From Pseudomonadota bacterium (GTDB taxonomy: Bacteria; Pseudomonadota; Gammaproteobacteria; Burkholderiales; Burkholderiaceae_C): a stretch of DNA of 64,000 nucleotides. Within the stretch, counting starts at the first letter, position 1, and each line of letters opens with the position of its first letter. The stretch lies in NCBI GenBank assembly GCA_018241265.1, contig JAFEEF010000006.1, positions 128,112 through 192,111 on the forward strand. Reading direction: 5' to 3'. Positions 1 to 9,422 of the stretch are shown here, one piece after another. A program made the position numbers and the translations under genes. The notes below the pieces were generated by a model. It saw only the letters and a program-made list of their open reading frames with translations. It searched no databases and was not told the DNA's origin.

Positions 1-75
1 AAAGCGTCGCCGGCCGGCGACAAGATGCCGGGCTCGCTGTGTCGCTACGGGTTTCCCCAGGGGGACAGGGCGTCG

Positions 76-1443
<1,368 letters not shown>

Positions 1444-1468
1444 TGGAGCCCCTCGGCCGACGGGTACG

Positions 1469-2044
1469 TCATGGGGACACCCTGCTCGCCGCGGCGGCCG
1501 GCCGCGGCGTCATGCTGCGCTCGATCGCGCGCAGCGCATCGAGCTGCTGCGACACCTGGTCCTGGCGCTTCTGCGCCTCCCGCAACTGCTGGTTCTGGCG
1601 CTCGACGTGATCTTCCAGCCGGCGCTGCTCGCCGTAGCGTGCCGCGAGCAGGCGCGCCCAAGGCTGCCACGGCGCGGCCTGCGGATCGCTGGAGTGCAGC
1701 AGCGGGTCGAGCAGGCCGAGCGCGCGCACCGTATCGCTCGGGTTGCGCGTCTGGCCGAGCGCCAGCGCCATCTGCAGCACCTGCTCCGGCCCGGCCGGCG
1801 CATCCAGCCGCACGAACTCGCGCTGCAGCTCGGCCGGCGCCATCTGCCGCACGCGCTCGTAGTAGTCGAGGAAAGCGCGCGCGGCGCGGTCCTGGTCGCT
1901 CACTTCGGGCACGCGCACCACCACCTCGACCGGCACCTGCACCTCCTTGATCAGCGGCTCGGGCAGCGGCGCCGGCGGCGGCTTGGACGTGACGCAGCCG
2001 GCCAGCAGCAGCGCCGGCAGCAGGACGCGGAGGCGCTCAGCCAT
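1469..2044 (-). CDS. qseG: Outer-membrane lipoprotein, QseG/YfhG-like
   Basis: 191-residue lipoprotein beginning with a short signal peptide and a lipobox LLLAGC, with the acylated cysteine at residue 17. The mature part is rich in Ala, Arg and Gln. Its C-terminal third (VERQNQQLREAQ onward) looks like a coiled coil. The ATG at 2044 is preferred because it overlaps the end of the kinase gene by 8 bases; an in-frame ATG at 2053 is also possible. Its place between a QseE-like kinase and a QseF-like regulator matches QseG, an outer-membrane lipoprotein that stimulates the kinase. Sequence similarity in this family is weak, so the assignment relies mainly on position and the lipobox. Confidence 0.75.
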   Translation of the reverse strand: MAERLRVLLPALLLAGCVTSKPPPAPLPEPLIKEVQVPVEVVVRVPEVSDQDRAARAFLDYYERVRQMAPAELQREFVRLDAPAGPEQVLQMALALGQTRNPSDTVRALGLLDPLLHSSDPQAAPWQPWARLLAARYGEQRRLEDHVERQNQQLREAQKRQDQVSQQLDALRAIERSMTPRPAAAASRVSP

Positions 2045-3458
2045 GGCGCGCATGCGGAAGCTCGATGCGGAAGTGGGCGCCCGGCCCGTCCGGCAGCAGC
2101 TCGATGCGGCCGCCGTGCGCCGCGATGACCTCGCGCACGATCGACAGGCCGATGCCGCTGCCGCGCACCGCGTCCTCGGGCTGGCGCTCGCCACGGTAGA
2201 ACGGCTCGAAGATGCGCTCGCGGTCGGCCGGCGCGACGCCGGGCCCGCCGTCGCGCACATCGACGCGCGCGCCGGTCGAGGTTTCGGACAGGATGAATTG
2301 AATGCGGCTCTCCATCGGACTGAAGCGGATCGCATTGGACAGCAGATTGCCGAGCGCGACCCCGAGCTTGTCCGGATCGACCTCCACCCACAAGGGACCG
2401 TCGCTCACGTCGATCTGCAAACGGCGCGCCTGCCACTGCAGGCGCTGCTCGGCGACGCGCTCGCGGATCAGCTGCGCCAGATCGATGCGCCGGCGTGCGA
2501 GGCGGCGCGCCTCGAAGGCCGCCGCATTGAAGCGCAACAGCTCCTCGATCTGCCCCTGCAGCGCCGCGGCATTCTGGCGCAGGATGCGCGCGATGTCGCG
2601 CTGACGCGGGTTCAGCTCGCCGGCCACGCCCTCCTCGAGCAGCGCGACGCCTTCGCGCAACGCCGCCAGCGGCGTCTTCAGCTCGTGCGAGACGTGGCGC
2701 AGGAAGCGCGCCTTGTCGGCATCGAGCTCGGTCAGGCGCAGCCGCAGCCAGTCGAGCCGGCGTGCCAGCGCGCGCATGTCGGCCGGCCCGGGGATGTCGA
2801 TCACGTCGTCCATGCGGTTCTCGCCGAGCCCGACGATCGCCGATTCGAGCCGCTTCAGCGGCCGACCGAGCCAGAGCGAGAAGCCGGCCGCCATCAGCGC
2901 CGCCAGCACGATCGCGCCGGCGACCTGCTGGGCGAGCTTGCGCCGGCCCTCTTCGAGCTGCGTGACGAGCGCCTGGCGCTGCGCCTCGGCACCCTGCTGC
3001 ACCTGCTCGGCGATCTGCGCGTTGAGGTCGCCGAGGTCGCGGAAAGCGCTGCTCAGCGCGAGGTCGCGGTCGGCCACGGGCAAGGTCGACTCGGCGAATT
3101 CGGCCTCGATCGCGGCGAGCTCCTTGCGCCAGGCCGCGACTTGCGCCGCCGCGAGCCGGCTCGAGCCGAGCTGCGCCACCGCCTCCGACGCCTCGCGCGC
3201 GGCCTGGTCGAAGCGCTCGCGCAGGCTCGCGTCGTTGAGCACCAGGAACTGGCGCGCCGAGCGCTCCATCGTCACGCTGCGCTCGGCCACGCGCTGCACG
3301 TTGACGGCGTCGCGCGCGGCATGCTCGGCGCCCTGGCGGCTCTCGACCATCAGGCGCTCGAGCGTGTAGAGACCGCGCACCGACACGACCGCCAGCAGCG
3401 CGGGGACCAGCAGGAAGGCCACGGCGAGCAGTTGACGGAACGAGGCGCGGTTCAGCAT
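2037..3458 (-). CDS. qseE: Membrane sensor histidine kinase, QseE/GlrK-like
   Basis: 473-residue histidine kinase. It has a first membrane span at about residues 9-30, a ~150-residue, mostly helical periplasmic region, and a second span at about 178-198. A short HAMP-like linker follows, then a HisKA domain with phospho-accepting H258 in HVSHELKTPL and a HATPase_c domain (DGGPGVAP, GSGIGLSIV). The open frame extends upstream to 3521, but the start MLNRASFRQL at 3458 is favoured because it places the first membrane helix at the N-terminus. No good ribosome-binding site is visible. It heads the operon with the lipoprotein and the sigma-54 regulator and is divergent from the PAP2 gene. Confidence 0.88.
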   Translation of the reverse strand: MLNRASFRQLLAVAFLLVPALLAVVSVRGLYTLERLMVESRQGAEHAARDAVNVQRVAERSVTMERSARQFLVLNDASLRERFDQAAREASEAVAQLGSSRLAAAQVAAWRKELAAIEAEFAESTLPVADRDLALSSAFRDLGDLNAQIAEQVQQGAEAQRQALVTQLEEGRRKLAQQVAGAIVLAALMAAGFSLWLGRPLKRLESAIVGLGENRMDDVIDIPGPADMRALARRLDWLRLRLTELDADKARFLRHVSHELKTPLAALREGVALLEEGVAGELNPRQRDIARILRQNAAALQGQIEELLRFNAAAFEARRLARRRIDLAQLIRERVAEQRLQWQARRLQIDVSDGPLWVEVDPDKLGVALGNLLSNAIRFSPMESRIQFILSETSTGARVDVRDGGPGVAPADRERIFEPFYRGERQPEDAVRGSGIGLSIVREVIAAHGGRIELLPDGPGAHFRIELPHARHG

Positions 3459-3598
3459 CGAGGGCGAGCGGGCGTAGACAGCGCCGATTTTGCGGGACGC
3501 CCGGCATCGGCTCCGTACCACGATCGTTCATGGCGGATGGTCGCGGGGCTTGCGGGTCTTCCCGACCCGGGTCGCAAGCGCTGGTCTAGCATTCGCGC

Positions 3599-4297
3599 AT
3601 GTACTACGGCATGTACTACGAGCTGGCGGCCGCCCGCTACCCGGCGTGGCATCTGATCACGCGCCTCGGCGAGGCGCAGGTCATGCTGCCGGCGACCTTC
3701 GCCGTGCTCGCCTGGTTCGCGCTGCGCCCGAACGGGCGGGCACTGGCCGGCTGGTGGTTCGGGCTGATGAGCGCTGCCGTCGCGCTGACCACCGCCAGCA
3801 AGATCGCCTTCATCGGCTATGGGGTCGGGATCGCCGGCATCAACTACACCGGCGTCTCGGGTCATTCGATGTTTGCCGCGGTGGTCTACCCGCTGCTGTT
3901 CCGGGTGCTCGCCTCCGGCTCGCCGCTGCGCGAGCGCATCGCGCTGGCGGGCGGCATCGCGCTCGCCGCGCTGGTCGGCTACTCGCGGCTCGTGCTCGGC
4001 GCGCATTCGCTGTCGGAGGTGCTGGCCGGCTGGGCGCTCGGCGGCTTGGCGACCGCCGCCGCGCTCTGGCTGGCGCGGGTGCCGGCCGTGCGCCTGCCGG
4101 CGTGGCTGCCGCTCGCGGTGTTCACCGTCGTGCCGCTGCTCGTCGGCAGCGCGCCGCCGTCCCGCTCGCACGACATCGTCACGCGCCTGTCGCTCGCGAT
4201 CTCCGGTCGCAGCGCTCCGTACACGCGCGCGCAGATGCTGCGCGACGCGCGCCTGCGCGCACCGATGCGGGCGCCAGACCTCCTCGCACGCGGCTGA
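3599..4297 (+). CDS. PAP2-superfamily membrane phosphatase
   Basis: 232-residue protein with several hydrophobic helices and the active-site pieces of PAP2 lipid phosphatases: SGHS at 87-90 (phosphatase motif 2) and SR at 129-130 followed by H136 (motif 3). Such enzymes dephosphorylate lipid phosphates such as undecaprenyl pyrophosphate or phosphatidic acid at the membrane. Two departures stand out: motif 2 begins with Val rather than Pro, and the residue four positions after the nucleophilic H136 is Glu140 rather than the usual Asp. The gene is divergent from the kinase operon, and a short hairpin with a T-run lies downstream. The substrate cannot be told. Confidence 0.82.
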   Translation: MYYGMYYELAAARYPAWHLITRLGEAQVMLPATFAVLAWFALRPNGRALAGWWFGLMSAAVALTTASKIAFIGYGVGIAGINYTGVSGHSMFAAVVYPLLFRVLASGSPLRERIALAGGIALAALVGYSRLVLGAHSLSEVLAGWALGGLATAAALWLARVPAVRLPAWLPLAVFTVVPLLVGSAPPSRSHDIVTRLSLAISGRSAPYTRAQMLRDARLRAPMRAPDLLARG

Positions 4298-4343
4298 AGC
4301 GCCGCAACTGCGACATCAGTCGCGCGGCGGTCGCGCGAAACTG

Positions 4344-4365
4344 GCGCGATCGAGCCGCGCTTTTT
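4344..4365 (+). terminator. Possible intrinsic terminator after the PAP2 gene
   Basis: GCGCG and CGCGC arms of 5 bases with a 7-base loop are followed directly by five T residues. It lies 46 bases after the stop codon. A second GC-rich hairpin without a T-run (7-base arms, 4320-4338) sits just upstream. The stem is short, so this is only a candidate. Confidence 0.35.
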
Positions 4366-4439
4366 CAGTCTTTGCCGGCTAGGTCCGAAAACTAAGCTGC
4401 GAAGCGTCGCCATCGCTCCGTCGCGAGGACAGCCGCACC

Positions 4440-4763
4440 ATGAGCCAGATTCCGCAACCCAAGCAGTATTTCGCCGATGCCCACCGCGCCGTGGCCTACG
4501 GCGGCATCGAATGGGAAGAGCTGCCATCGCTCGCGGCGCAGCTCGCCGCGCGCAAACGCCGGACCTCCGGCCGCGCCGACCTCGATGCACGGCTCGATGC
4601 ACGGGCGGAGGAACGCGGCACGGCCTGGGACGACACCCTGCCCGGCGCATTCGATGGCGCCGACAGCGCGCCGACGCCGTTTCGCGAGCCGCTCGAAGGC
4701 CTCGCAACGCGCGAAGTAACCGCCCCGGAGATCTTCCGCCACTTCTTCGGCGACGGCGCCTGA
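4440..4763 (+). CDS. Conserved hypothetical protein
   Basis: 107-residue soluble protein with no signal peptide, membrane span or motif I can name. The start MSQIPQPKQYFAD follows a GAGGAC stretch about 10 bases upstream. Charged and Ala-rich segments alternate, and the C-terminus reads EVTAPEIFRHFFGDGA. Codon use has the strong G/C third-position bias of its neighbours, and an ordered N-terminus and C-terminus suggest a real gene rather than a chance frame. It lies between PAP2 and MaoC on the same strand. Function unknown. Confidence 0.6.
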   Translation: MSQIPQPKQYFADAHRAVAYGGIEWEELPSLAAQLAARKRRTSGRADLDARLDARAEERGTAWDDTLPGAFDGADSAPTPFREPLEGLATREVTAPEIFRHFFGDGA

Positions 4764-4871
4764 TCCGGACCCGCCGGGCCGCCGCCCGGCACACATCGCA
4801 AAAAGTGCAGAGTCCGCATTCGGCACTCGCGCACGCTCGAACGCTCCCGCCGAACCGGTATTCTCCGGGGT

Positions 4872-5393
4872 GTGAGCGGAAATGAACCTGCGTCCAGCGC
4901 GACGAACAACCCGCCGGCCCGTGCCGCGCGTCTCCACTGGGAAGATTTCCAGGTCGGCTCGGTGCGCGAATTCGGGCATATGCCGGTGACGCGCGAGGGC
5001 GTGATCGCGTTCGCCCGCGAGTTCGACCCGCAGCCGTTCCACGTCGATGAGGAGGCCGCGCGCGGCTCGCTGTTCGGCCGCCTGGCGGCCAGCGGCTGGC
5101 ACACCTGCGCGATGGCGATGCGCATGATGTGCGACGACTATCTGCTCGAATCGGCAAGTCTGGGCTCCCCCGGCATCGACGAGCTGAAGTGGAAGCGTCC
5201 GGTCCACCCCGGCGACGTGCTGAGCGTGCGCCTGACCGTCCTCGAGGCCCGGCCGATGGCGAGCCGTCCGAACGTCGGCCTGGTGCGTTCGCAGTGGGAA
5301 GTGCTGAACCAGGACTGCGACGTCGTGATGTCGATGACCGGCTGGGGCATGTTCCGACGCCGCACCGGCGCATCCGCGGGCCTGCCTGCCTGA
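4872..5393 (+). CDS. MaoC-like (R)-hydratase / dehydratase
   Basis: 173-residue single hot-dog-domain protein of the MaoC family, which hydrates enoyl-CoA or dehydrates 3-hydroxyacyl-CoA thioesters. The diagnostic hydratase-2 stretch is present (EFDPQPFHVDEEAA then GRLAASGWHT), supplying the catalytic Asp and His of the D-x4-H motif. The start is a GTG preceded by a GGGG stretch. It is followed on the same strand by the kinase gene but has no obvious functional link to it. The acyl substrate cannot be inferred. Confidence 0.88.
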   Translation: MSGNEPASSATNNPPARAARLHWEDFQVGSVREFGHMPVTREGVIAFAREFDPQPFHVDEEAARGSLFGRLAASGWHTCAMAMRMMCDDYLLESASLGSPGIDELKWKRPVHPGDVLSVRLTVLEARPMASRPNVGLVRSQWEVLNQDCDVVMSMTGWGMFRRRTGASAGLPA

Positions 5394-5443
5394 TACCGGA
5401 GACACCAGAGACGAAGGCGCGCACCGGAGCCGCGACCGTAGCC

Positions 5444-7030
5444 ATGAGCCAGTACCCCGCCCATCAGAACGAATCGTCGCTCCCCACGCAGCCGGACCCG
5501 AGCGTGGTGCCGACGCTGGCCGCGGCGGTCGCGCGCGCGTCGCTGTCGGTCCACACGCTGCCGGAGGGCACGCGGCTGCGCGAGTACGAGGTGGTCGGCC
5601 TGGTCGGCGAGGGCGGCTTCGGTATCGTCTACCTCGCCTACGACCATACGCTGCAGCGCGAAGTCGCCGTCAAGGAGTACATGCCGGCGTCGATCGCGAC
5701 GCGCGCGCACGGGTCGGCCCAGGTGGTCGTGAAGGCCGAGCGCCACGCGGACACCTTCCGCGTCGGGCTGAAGAGCTTCGTCAACGAGGCGCGCATGCTG
5801 GCGCGCTTCGACAATCCGTCGCTCGTCAAGGTCTACCGCTTCTGGGAGCAGAACAACACCGCCTACATGGCGATGCCGTACTACGAAGGCGCGACCCTGA
5901 AGCACGCGCTCGCCGAGCTCGGCCGGCCGCCCAGCGAGGCCGAGCTGCGCGCCTGGCTGCGGCCGCTGCTCGATGCGCTGATGACCATGCATGCGGCGCG
6001 CTGCTACCACCGCGACATCGCGCCCGACAACATCCTGCTGACGCCGAGCGGTCCGCTGCTGCTCGACTTCGGCGCGGCGCGCCGCGTGATCGGCGACATG
6101 ACGCAGGCGCTGACCGTGATGCTCAAGCCCGGCTATGCGCCGATCGAGCAGTACGGCGAAGTCGAGTCGATGAGCCAGGGCGCCTGGACCGACCTCTATG
6201 CGCTGGCGTCGGTGATGCATTTCGCGGTCACCGGCAAGCCGCCGATGTCGTCGGTCGAGCGGCTGATGGAGGACCAGTACGTGCCGCTCGGCACCCGCGA
6301 GGCCGGCCGCTACAGCGCGCCGTTCCTGCAGGCGATCGATGCGGCCCTCGCAGTCAAGCCGCAGAACCGGCCGCAGAGCGTTGCCGAGTTCCGCGACCTG
6401 CTCGACGGCCGCGGCTCGGCCTCGGTGCAGGCGACCGAGTTCGTCGCTACCCGGCCGGCCGAATTCACCACCACCGGCACGATCGTGAAACCGCGCCGGA
6501 TGCCGACACCGGTCGAGACGGCGCCGGCACCCGTCATGCCGCTCGCATCCGAAGCGCAGGCCAGCGCGCCCGCCCTCGCGGAATCGGCGATCGCGGTCGA
6601 ATCCGACGTAACCACCGAAACCGGCACGGCCCCGGGCCGCAGCCGCGTCGGCGTGCTCGCCGTGTCGGCCGGCGTGCTCGCGGTCCTCGCCGGTACCGGC
6701 GCCTATCTGGCCTGGCAGATCCCGGCACCGCACGCTGTGTCGGCCACCGCGCCGGCACCGGCACGCATCCTCGCGCCGCCGGCGGCACGGACGCCGGCGG
6801 CCTTGCCACCGGTTGCTGCCGCACCCGTACCAGCACCTGCGTCGCAAACCCGCATGACGAGCAACATCGCTTCGACCGACAGGGTGCCGCGCGCCGCGCG
6901 GCCGAGCGCGGTACGCGCATCCGCACCGGTCGCGGAAACCTCGGTGCAGTGCAGCGACATGCTGCAAAAGGCTTCTCTGGAAGCACTCACGCCCAGCGAG
7001 ACGGCGTTCTTGCGCAAGGAGTGCCGATGA
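5444..7030 (+). CDS. Membrane-anchored Ser/Thr protein kinase
   Basis: 528-residue eukaryotic-type kinase. The kinase domain (about 48-310) has glycine loop GEGGFG at 55-60, ATP-binding K77, catalytic HRD at 189-191 with N196, and DFG at 208-210. The catalytic loop reads HRDIAPDN, so the Lys of the usual HRDLKPEN is Ala. A Pro/Ala-rich linker leads to one membrane span at about 400-425 and a Pro/Ala-rich outer segment ending in a conserved-looking CSDMLQKASLEAL tail. The open frame extends upstream into the MaoC gene; the ATG at 5444 gives a compact N-terminus. The stop overlaps the start of the downstream lipoprotein gene as ATGA, so the two are probably translationally coupled. Confidence 0.92.
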   Translation: MSQYPAHQNESSLPTQPDPSVVPTLAAAVARASLSVHTLPEGTRLREYEVVGLVGEGGFGIVYLAYDHTLQREVAVKEYMPASIATRAHGSAQVVVKAERHADTFRVGLKSFVNEARMLARFDNPSLVKVYRFWEQNNTAYMAMPYYEGATLKHALAELGRPPSEAELRAWLRPLLDALMTMHAARCYHRDIAPDNILLTPSGPLLLDFGAARRVIGDMTQALTVMLKPGYAPIEQYGEVESMSQGAWTDLYALASVMHFAVTGKPPMSSVERLMEDQYVPLGTREAGRYSAPFLQAIDAALAVKPQNRPQSVAEFRDLLDGRGSASVQATEFVATRPAEFTTTGTIVKPRRMPTPVETAPAPVMPLASEAQASAPALAESAIAVESDVTTETGTAPGRSRVGVLAVSAGVLAVLAGTGAYLAWQIPAPHAVSATAPAPARILAPPAARTPAALPPVAAAPVPAPASQTRMTSNIASTDRVPRAARPSAVRASAPVAETSVQCSDMLQKASLEALTPSETAFLRKECR

Positions 7031-8229
7031 CGCCGAAGCTTCGCGCGCCCGCGCTGTGGGCACTCGCCGCGGCCGTCCTGGCGCTGGGCCTGTCCGGCTG
7101 CGCCGAACCGCCCAAGGCCGCCGTGGCGGTCGCCAACGAGGTGCTGCCCTTCGAACAGGCGGTCGCGCAGGCCGCAGACGGCCTCGTGCAGCAAACCCAG
7201 CAGACGCCGGGGCTGCTCGGCCGGGCCGCCCGGCGCACCATCGTGCTCGACCCGATGCTCGACGCGAGCACCGGCCAGCAGACCGTGGCGACGCAGCTGC
7301 TGCAGCAGCGCGTCGCCGAGCGCATGAACGCCAAGGCCGAGCTGTTCGAGATCCTGCCCTTCCGCGTCGACAGCCTCGCCAGGGCTCAATGGCTGCTGAC
7401 CGGCACGATGACGCGCGTGCCGTCCGATCGGTCCGATCCGGCGCGCCGCATCAACCTGGCGCTGACCGACCTGAAGACCGGCCAGGTCATCGCGCAGACC
7501 ACCGCACTGGCGCGCGACCAGGGACTGGACCACACGCCGCTGCCCTACTACCGCGACAGCCCGGTCCTCGTGAAGGACCAGGTGATCGACGGCTATGTGC
7601 GCACCACGGCGACGAAGCCGGGAGGGCCGGCCGACAAGTACTACCTCGAGCGCTTCGCGGTCGCGCCGGTGATCGACCAGGCCACGGCGTCCTACAACGC
7701 CGAGCACTACCAGGAGGCGTTGTCGGGCTATCGCAGCGCGCTCAGCATGCCCGCCGGCGAGCAGCTCCGCGTGCTCAACGGGCTCTACCTCAGCGAGACC
7801 AGGCTCGGCCACGCCACCGAAGCCGAGCAGGCATTCGGACGCGTCGTCGCGTTCGGCATCCAGTACGACGAACTCGGCGTGAAGTTCCTGTTCAACCCCG
7901 GCACGACCGAGTTCTGGTCGGACCCGCGCATCAGCGGCGTCTATCCGATGTGGCTGCGCCAGATCGCGCGCGAGGCGCAGTCGGCCAAGGTCTGCATGAA
8001 CGTCGTCGGACACACCAGCCGGACCGGCACGGAGCAGGTCAACGACACCCTGTCGCTGAAGCGCGCCAACGTGATACGCCAGCGCCTGAACGGCGAGCAG
8101 GCGACGCTGACGGCGCGGCTGCAATCGAGCGGCATGGGCTTTCGCGAGAACATCGTCGGCAGCGGCACCGACAACGCGATCGATGCGCTCGACCGCCGCG
8201 TCGAGTTCAAGATCGTGGCGTGCCCCTGA
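7027..8229 (+). CDS. OmpA-domain lipoprotein coupled to the kinase
   Basis: 400-residue lipoprotein: signal peptide with lipobox LGLSGC near residue 20, a central region, and a C-terminal OmpA/MotB-like peptidoglycan-binding domain (about 300-400). That domain contains VVGHTSRTGTEQVN, the LSLKRANVIRQRL helix and the closing RRVEFKIV strand. It is predicted to sit in the outer membrane and touch peptidoglycan. Its start overlaps the kinase stop (ATGA) and its stop overlaps the next start (TGATG). It may be an envelope partner or sensor for the kinase, but that is inference from coupling. Confidence 0.85.
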   Translation: MTPKLRAPALWALAAAVLALGLSGCAEPPKAAVAVANEVLPFEQAVAQAADGLVQQTQQTPGLLGRAARRTIVLDPMLDASTGQQTVATQLLQQRVAERMNAKAELFEILPFRVDSLARAQWLLTGTMTRVPSDRSDPARRINLALTDLKTGQVIAQTTALARDQGLDHTPLPYYRDSPVLVKDQVIDGYVRTTATKPGGPADKYYLERFAVAPVIDQATASYNAEHYQEALSGYRSALSMPAGEQLRVLNGLYLSETRLGHATEAEQAFGRVVAFGIQYDELGVKFLFNPGTTEFWSDPRISGVYPMWLRQIAREAQSAKVCMNVVGHTSRTGTEQVNDTLSLKRANVIRQRLNGEQATLTARLQSSGMGFRENIVGSGTDNAIDALDRRVEFKIVACP

Positions 8230-9422
8230 TGCCCACCGCCTTCGGGCGGACCATGCTCGCGCACTGGCCACTCGCGCCCGACGCCGTGTACCTGAACCAC
8301 GGCACGGTCGGCGTGACGCCGCGCCGCGTGCTCGCCGCACAGCAGGCCTTGCGCGACGAGATCGAGCGCCACCCGGCACGCTTCCTGCTGCGCGAGCTGA
8401 TGAGCCTCGACGCCGCGCCGCCGGCCGAGCCGCGGCGCCTGCGCGCCGCGGCAGAGCGGGTCGCCGGCTTTCTGGGCGCACGCGGCGACGATCTCGTGCT
8501 CGTCGACAACGCGAGCAGCGGCATCAACGCGGTGCTGCGCTCGCTGCGGCTGGAGGCGGACGACGAGATCCTGCTGTTCGAGCATGCCTATGGCGCGGTC
8601 GAGCGCGCCGCGCGCTACGTCGCGCGCGAACGCGGCGCACGCGTCACGACCGTCGCGCTGCAGACGCCGCCGACCGACCCGGCGGCCTGCCTGGCGGCAC
8701 TCGAGGCGGGCCTGACCGAACGCACCCGCATCGCGGTGATCGACCACGTCACGTCCGAAACGGCGCTGGTGCTGCCGGTCGAAGCGATGGCCGCGCTGTG
8801 CCGGGCGCACGGCGTGCCGGTGCTCGTCGACGGCGCGCATGCGCCGGGCGCGATCGCGGTCGACCTCGGGTCGCTCGGCGTCGACTGGTACGTCGCCAAC
8901 CTGCACAAATGGGCCTTCGCGCCGCGCGGCTGCGGCGTGCTGTGGGCGCGACCGGAGCGGCAGGCGGGCCTCCATCCCAGCGTGATCTCGTGGGGGCTGG
9001 ACGTCGGCTGGCACCAGGAGTTCGACTGGACCGGCACGCGCGATCCGACGCCCTGGCTGTGCGCGCCGGACGGCATCGCGTTCATCACCGAATTCCTCGG
9101 CACCGACGCGATGCGGGCGTACAACCATGCGCTGGCCCGGAACGCGGCCCGGCGCCTTGCCGCGCGCTGGGGCACGCCGTGGACGACGCCCGAGTCGATG
9201 ATCGGCTGCATGGTCAGCGTGCCGCTGCCGGCGCGCCTCGGCGCCGATGCGGCGCAAGCGCAGCGCCTGAAGGACTGGCTGCTGTTCGAGCGCCGCATCG
9301 AAGCGCCGGTGATGGCACGCGGCGGGCGCCTCTGGGCGCGCTTGTCGGCGCAGGTCTACAACGACGACGACGACATCGAGCGCTTCGCCGCTGCGGTGGA
9401 CGAAGCCGCGGCGACCGCCTGA
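8229..9422 (+). CDS. Class V aminotransferase, isopenicillin-N-epimerase-like
   Basis: 397-residue PLP enzyme of aminotransferase fold type I, class V (CefD/NifS relatives). The start of the family fold is clear (VYLNHGTVGVTPRRVL), as are the PLP phosphate-contact region DNASSGINAV, the cofactor Asp in VLVDGAHAPGA and the Schiff-base Lys in NLHKWAFAPRGCG. This branch is usually annotated isopenicillin N epimerase-like, but its members act on varied amino compounds, and no penicillin pathway is present. Translation is coupled to the OmpA lipoprotein. Its 3' end overlaps the convergent methyltransferase gene by 67 bases. Confidence 0.9.
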   Translation: MPTAFGRTMLAHWPLAPDAVYLNHGTVGVTPRRVLAAQQALRDEIERHPARFLLRELMSLDAAPPAEPRRLRAAAERVAGFLGARGDDLVLVDNASSGINAVLRSLRLEADDEILLFEHAYGAVERAARYVARERGARVTTVALQTPPTDPAACLAALEAGLTERTRIAVIDHVTSETALVLPVEAMAALCRAHGVPVLVDGAHAPGAIAVDLGSLGVDWYVANLHKWAFAPRGCGVLWARPERQAGLHPSVISWGLDVGWHQEFDWTGTRDPTPWLCAPDGIAFITEFLGTDAMRAYNHALARNAARRLAARWGTPWTTPESMIGCMVSVPLPARLGADAAQAQRLKDWLLFERRIEAPVMARGGRLWARLSAQVYNDDDDIERFAAAVDEAAATA

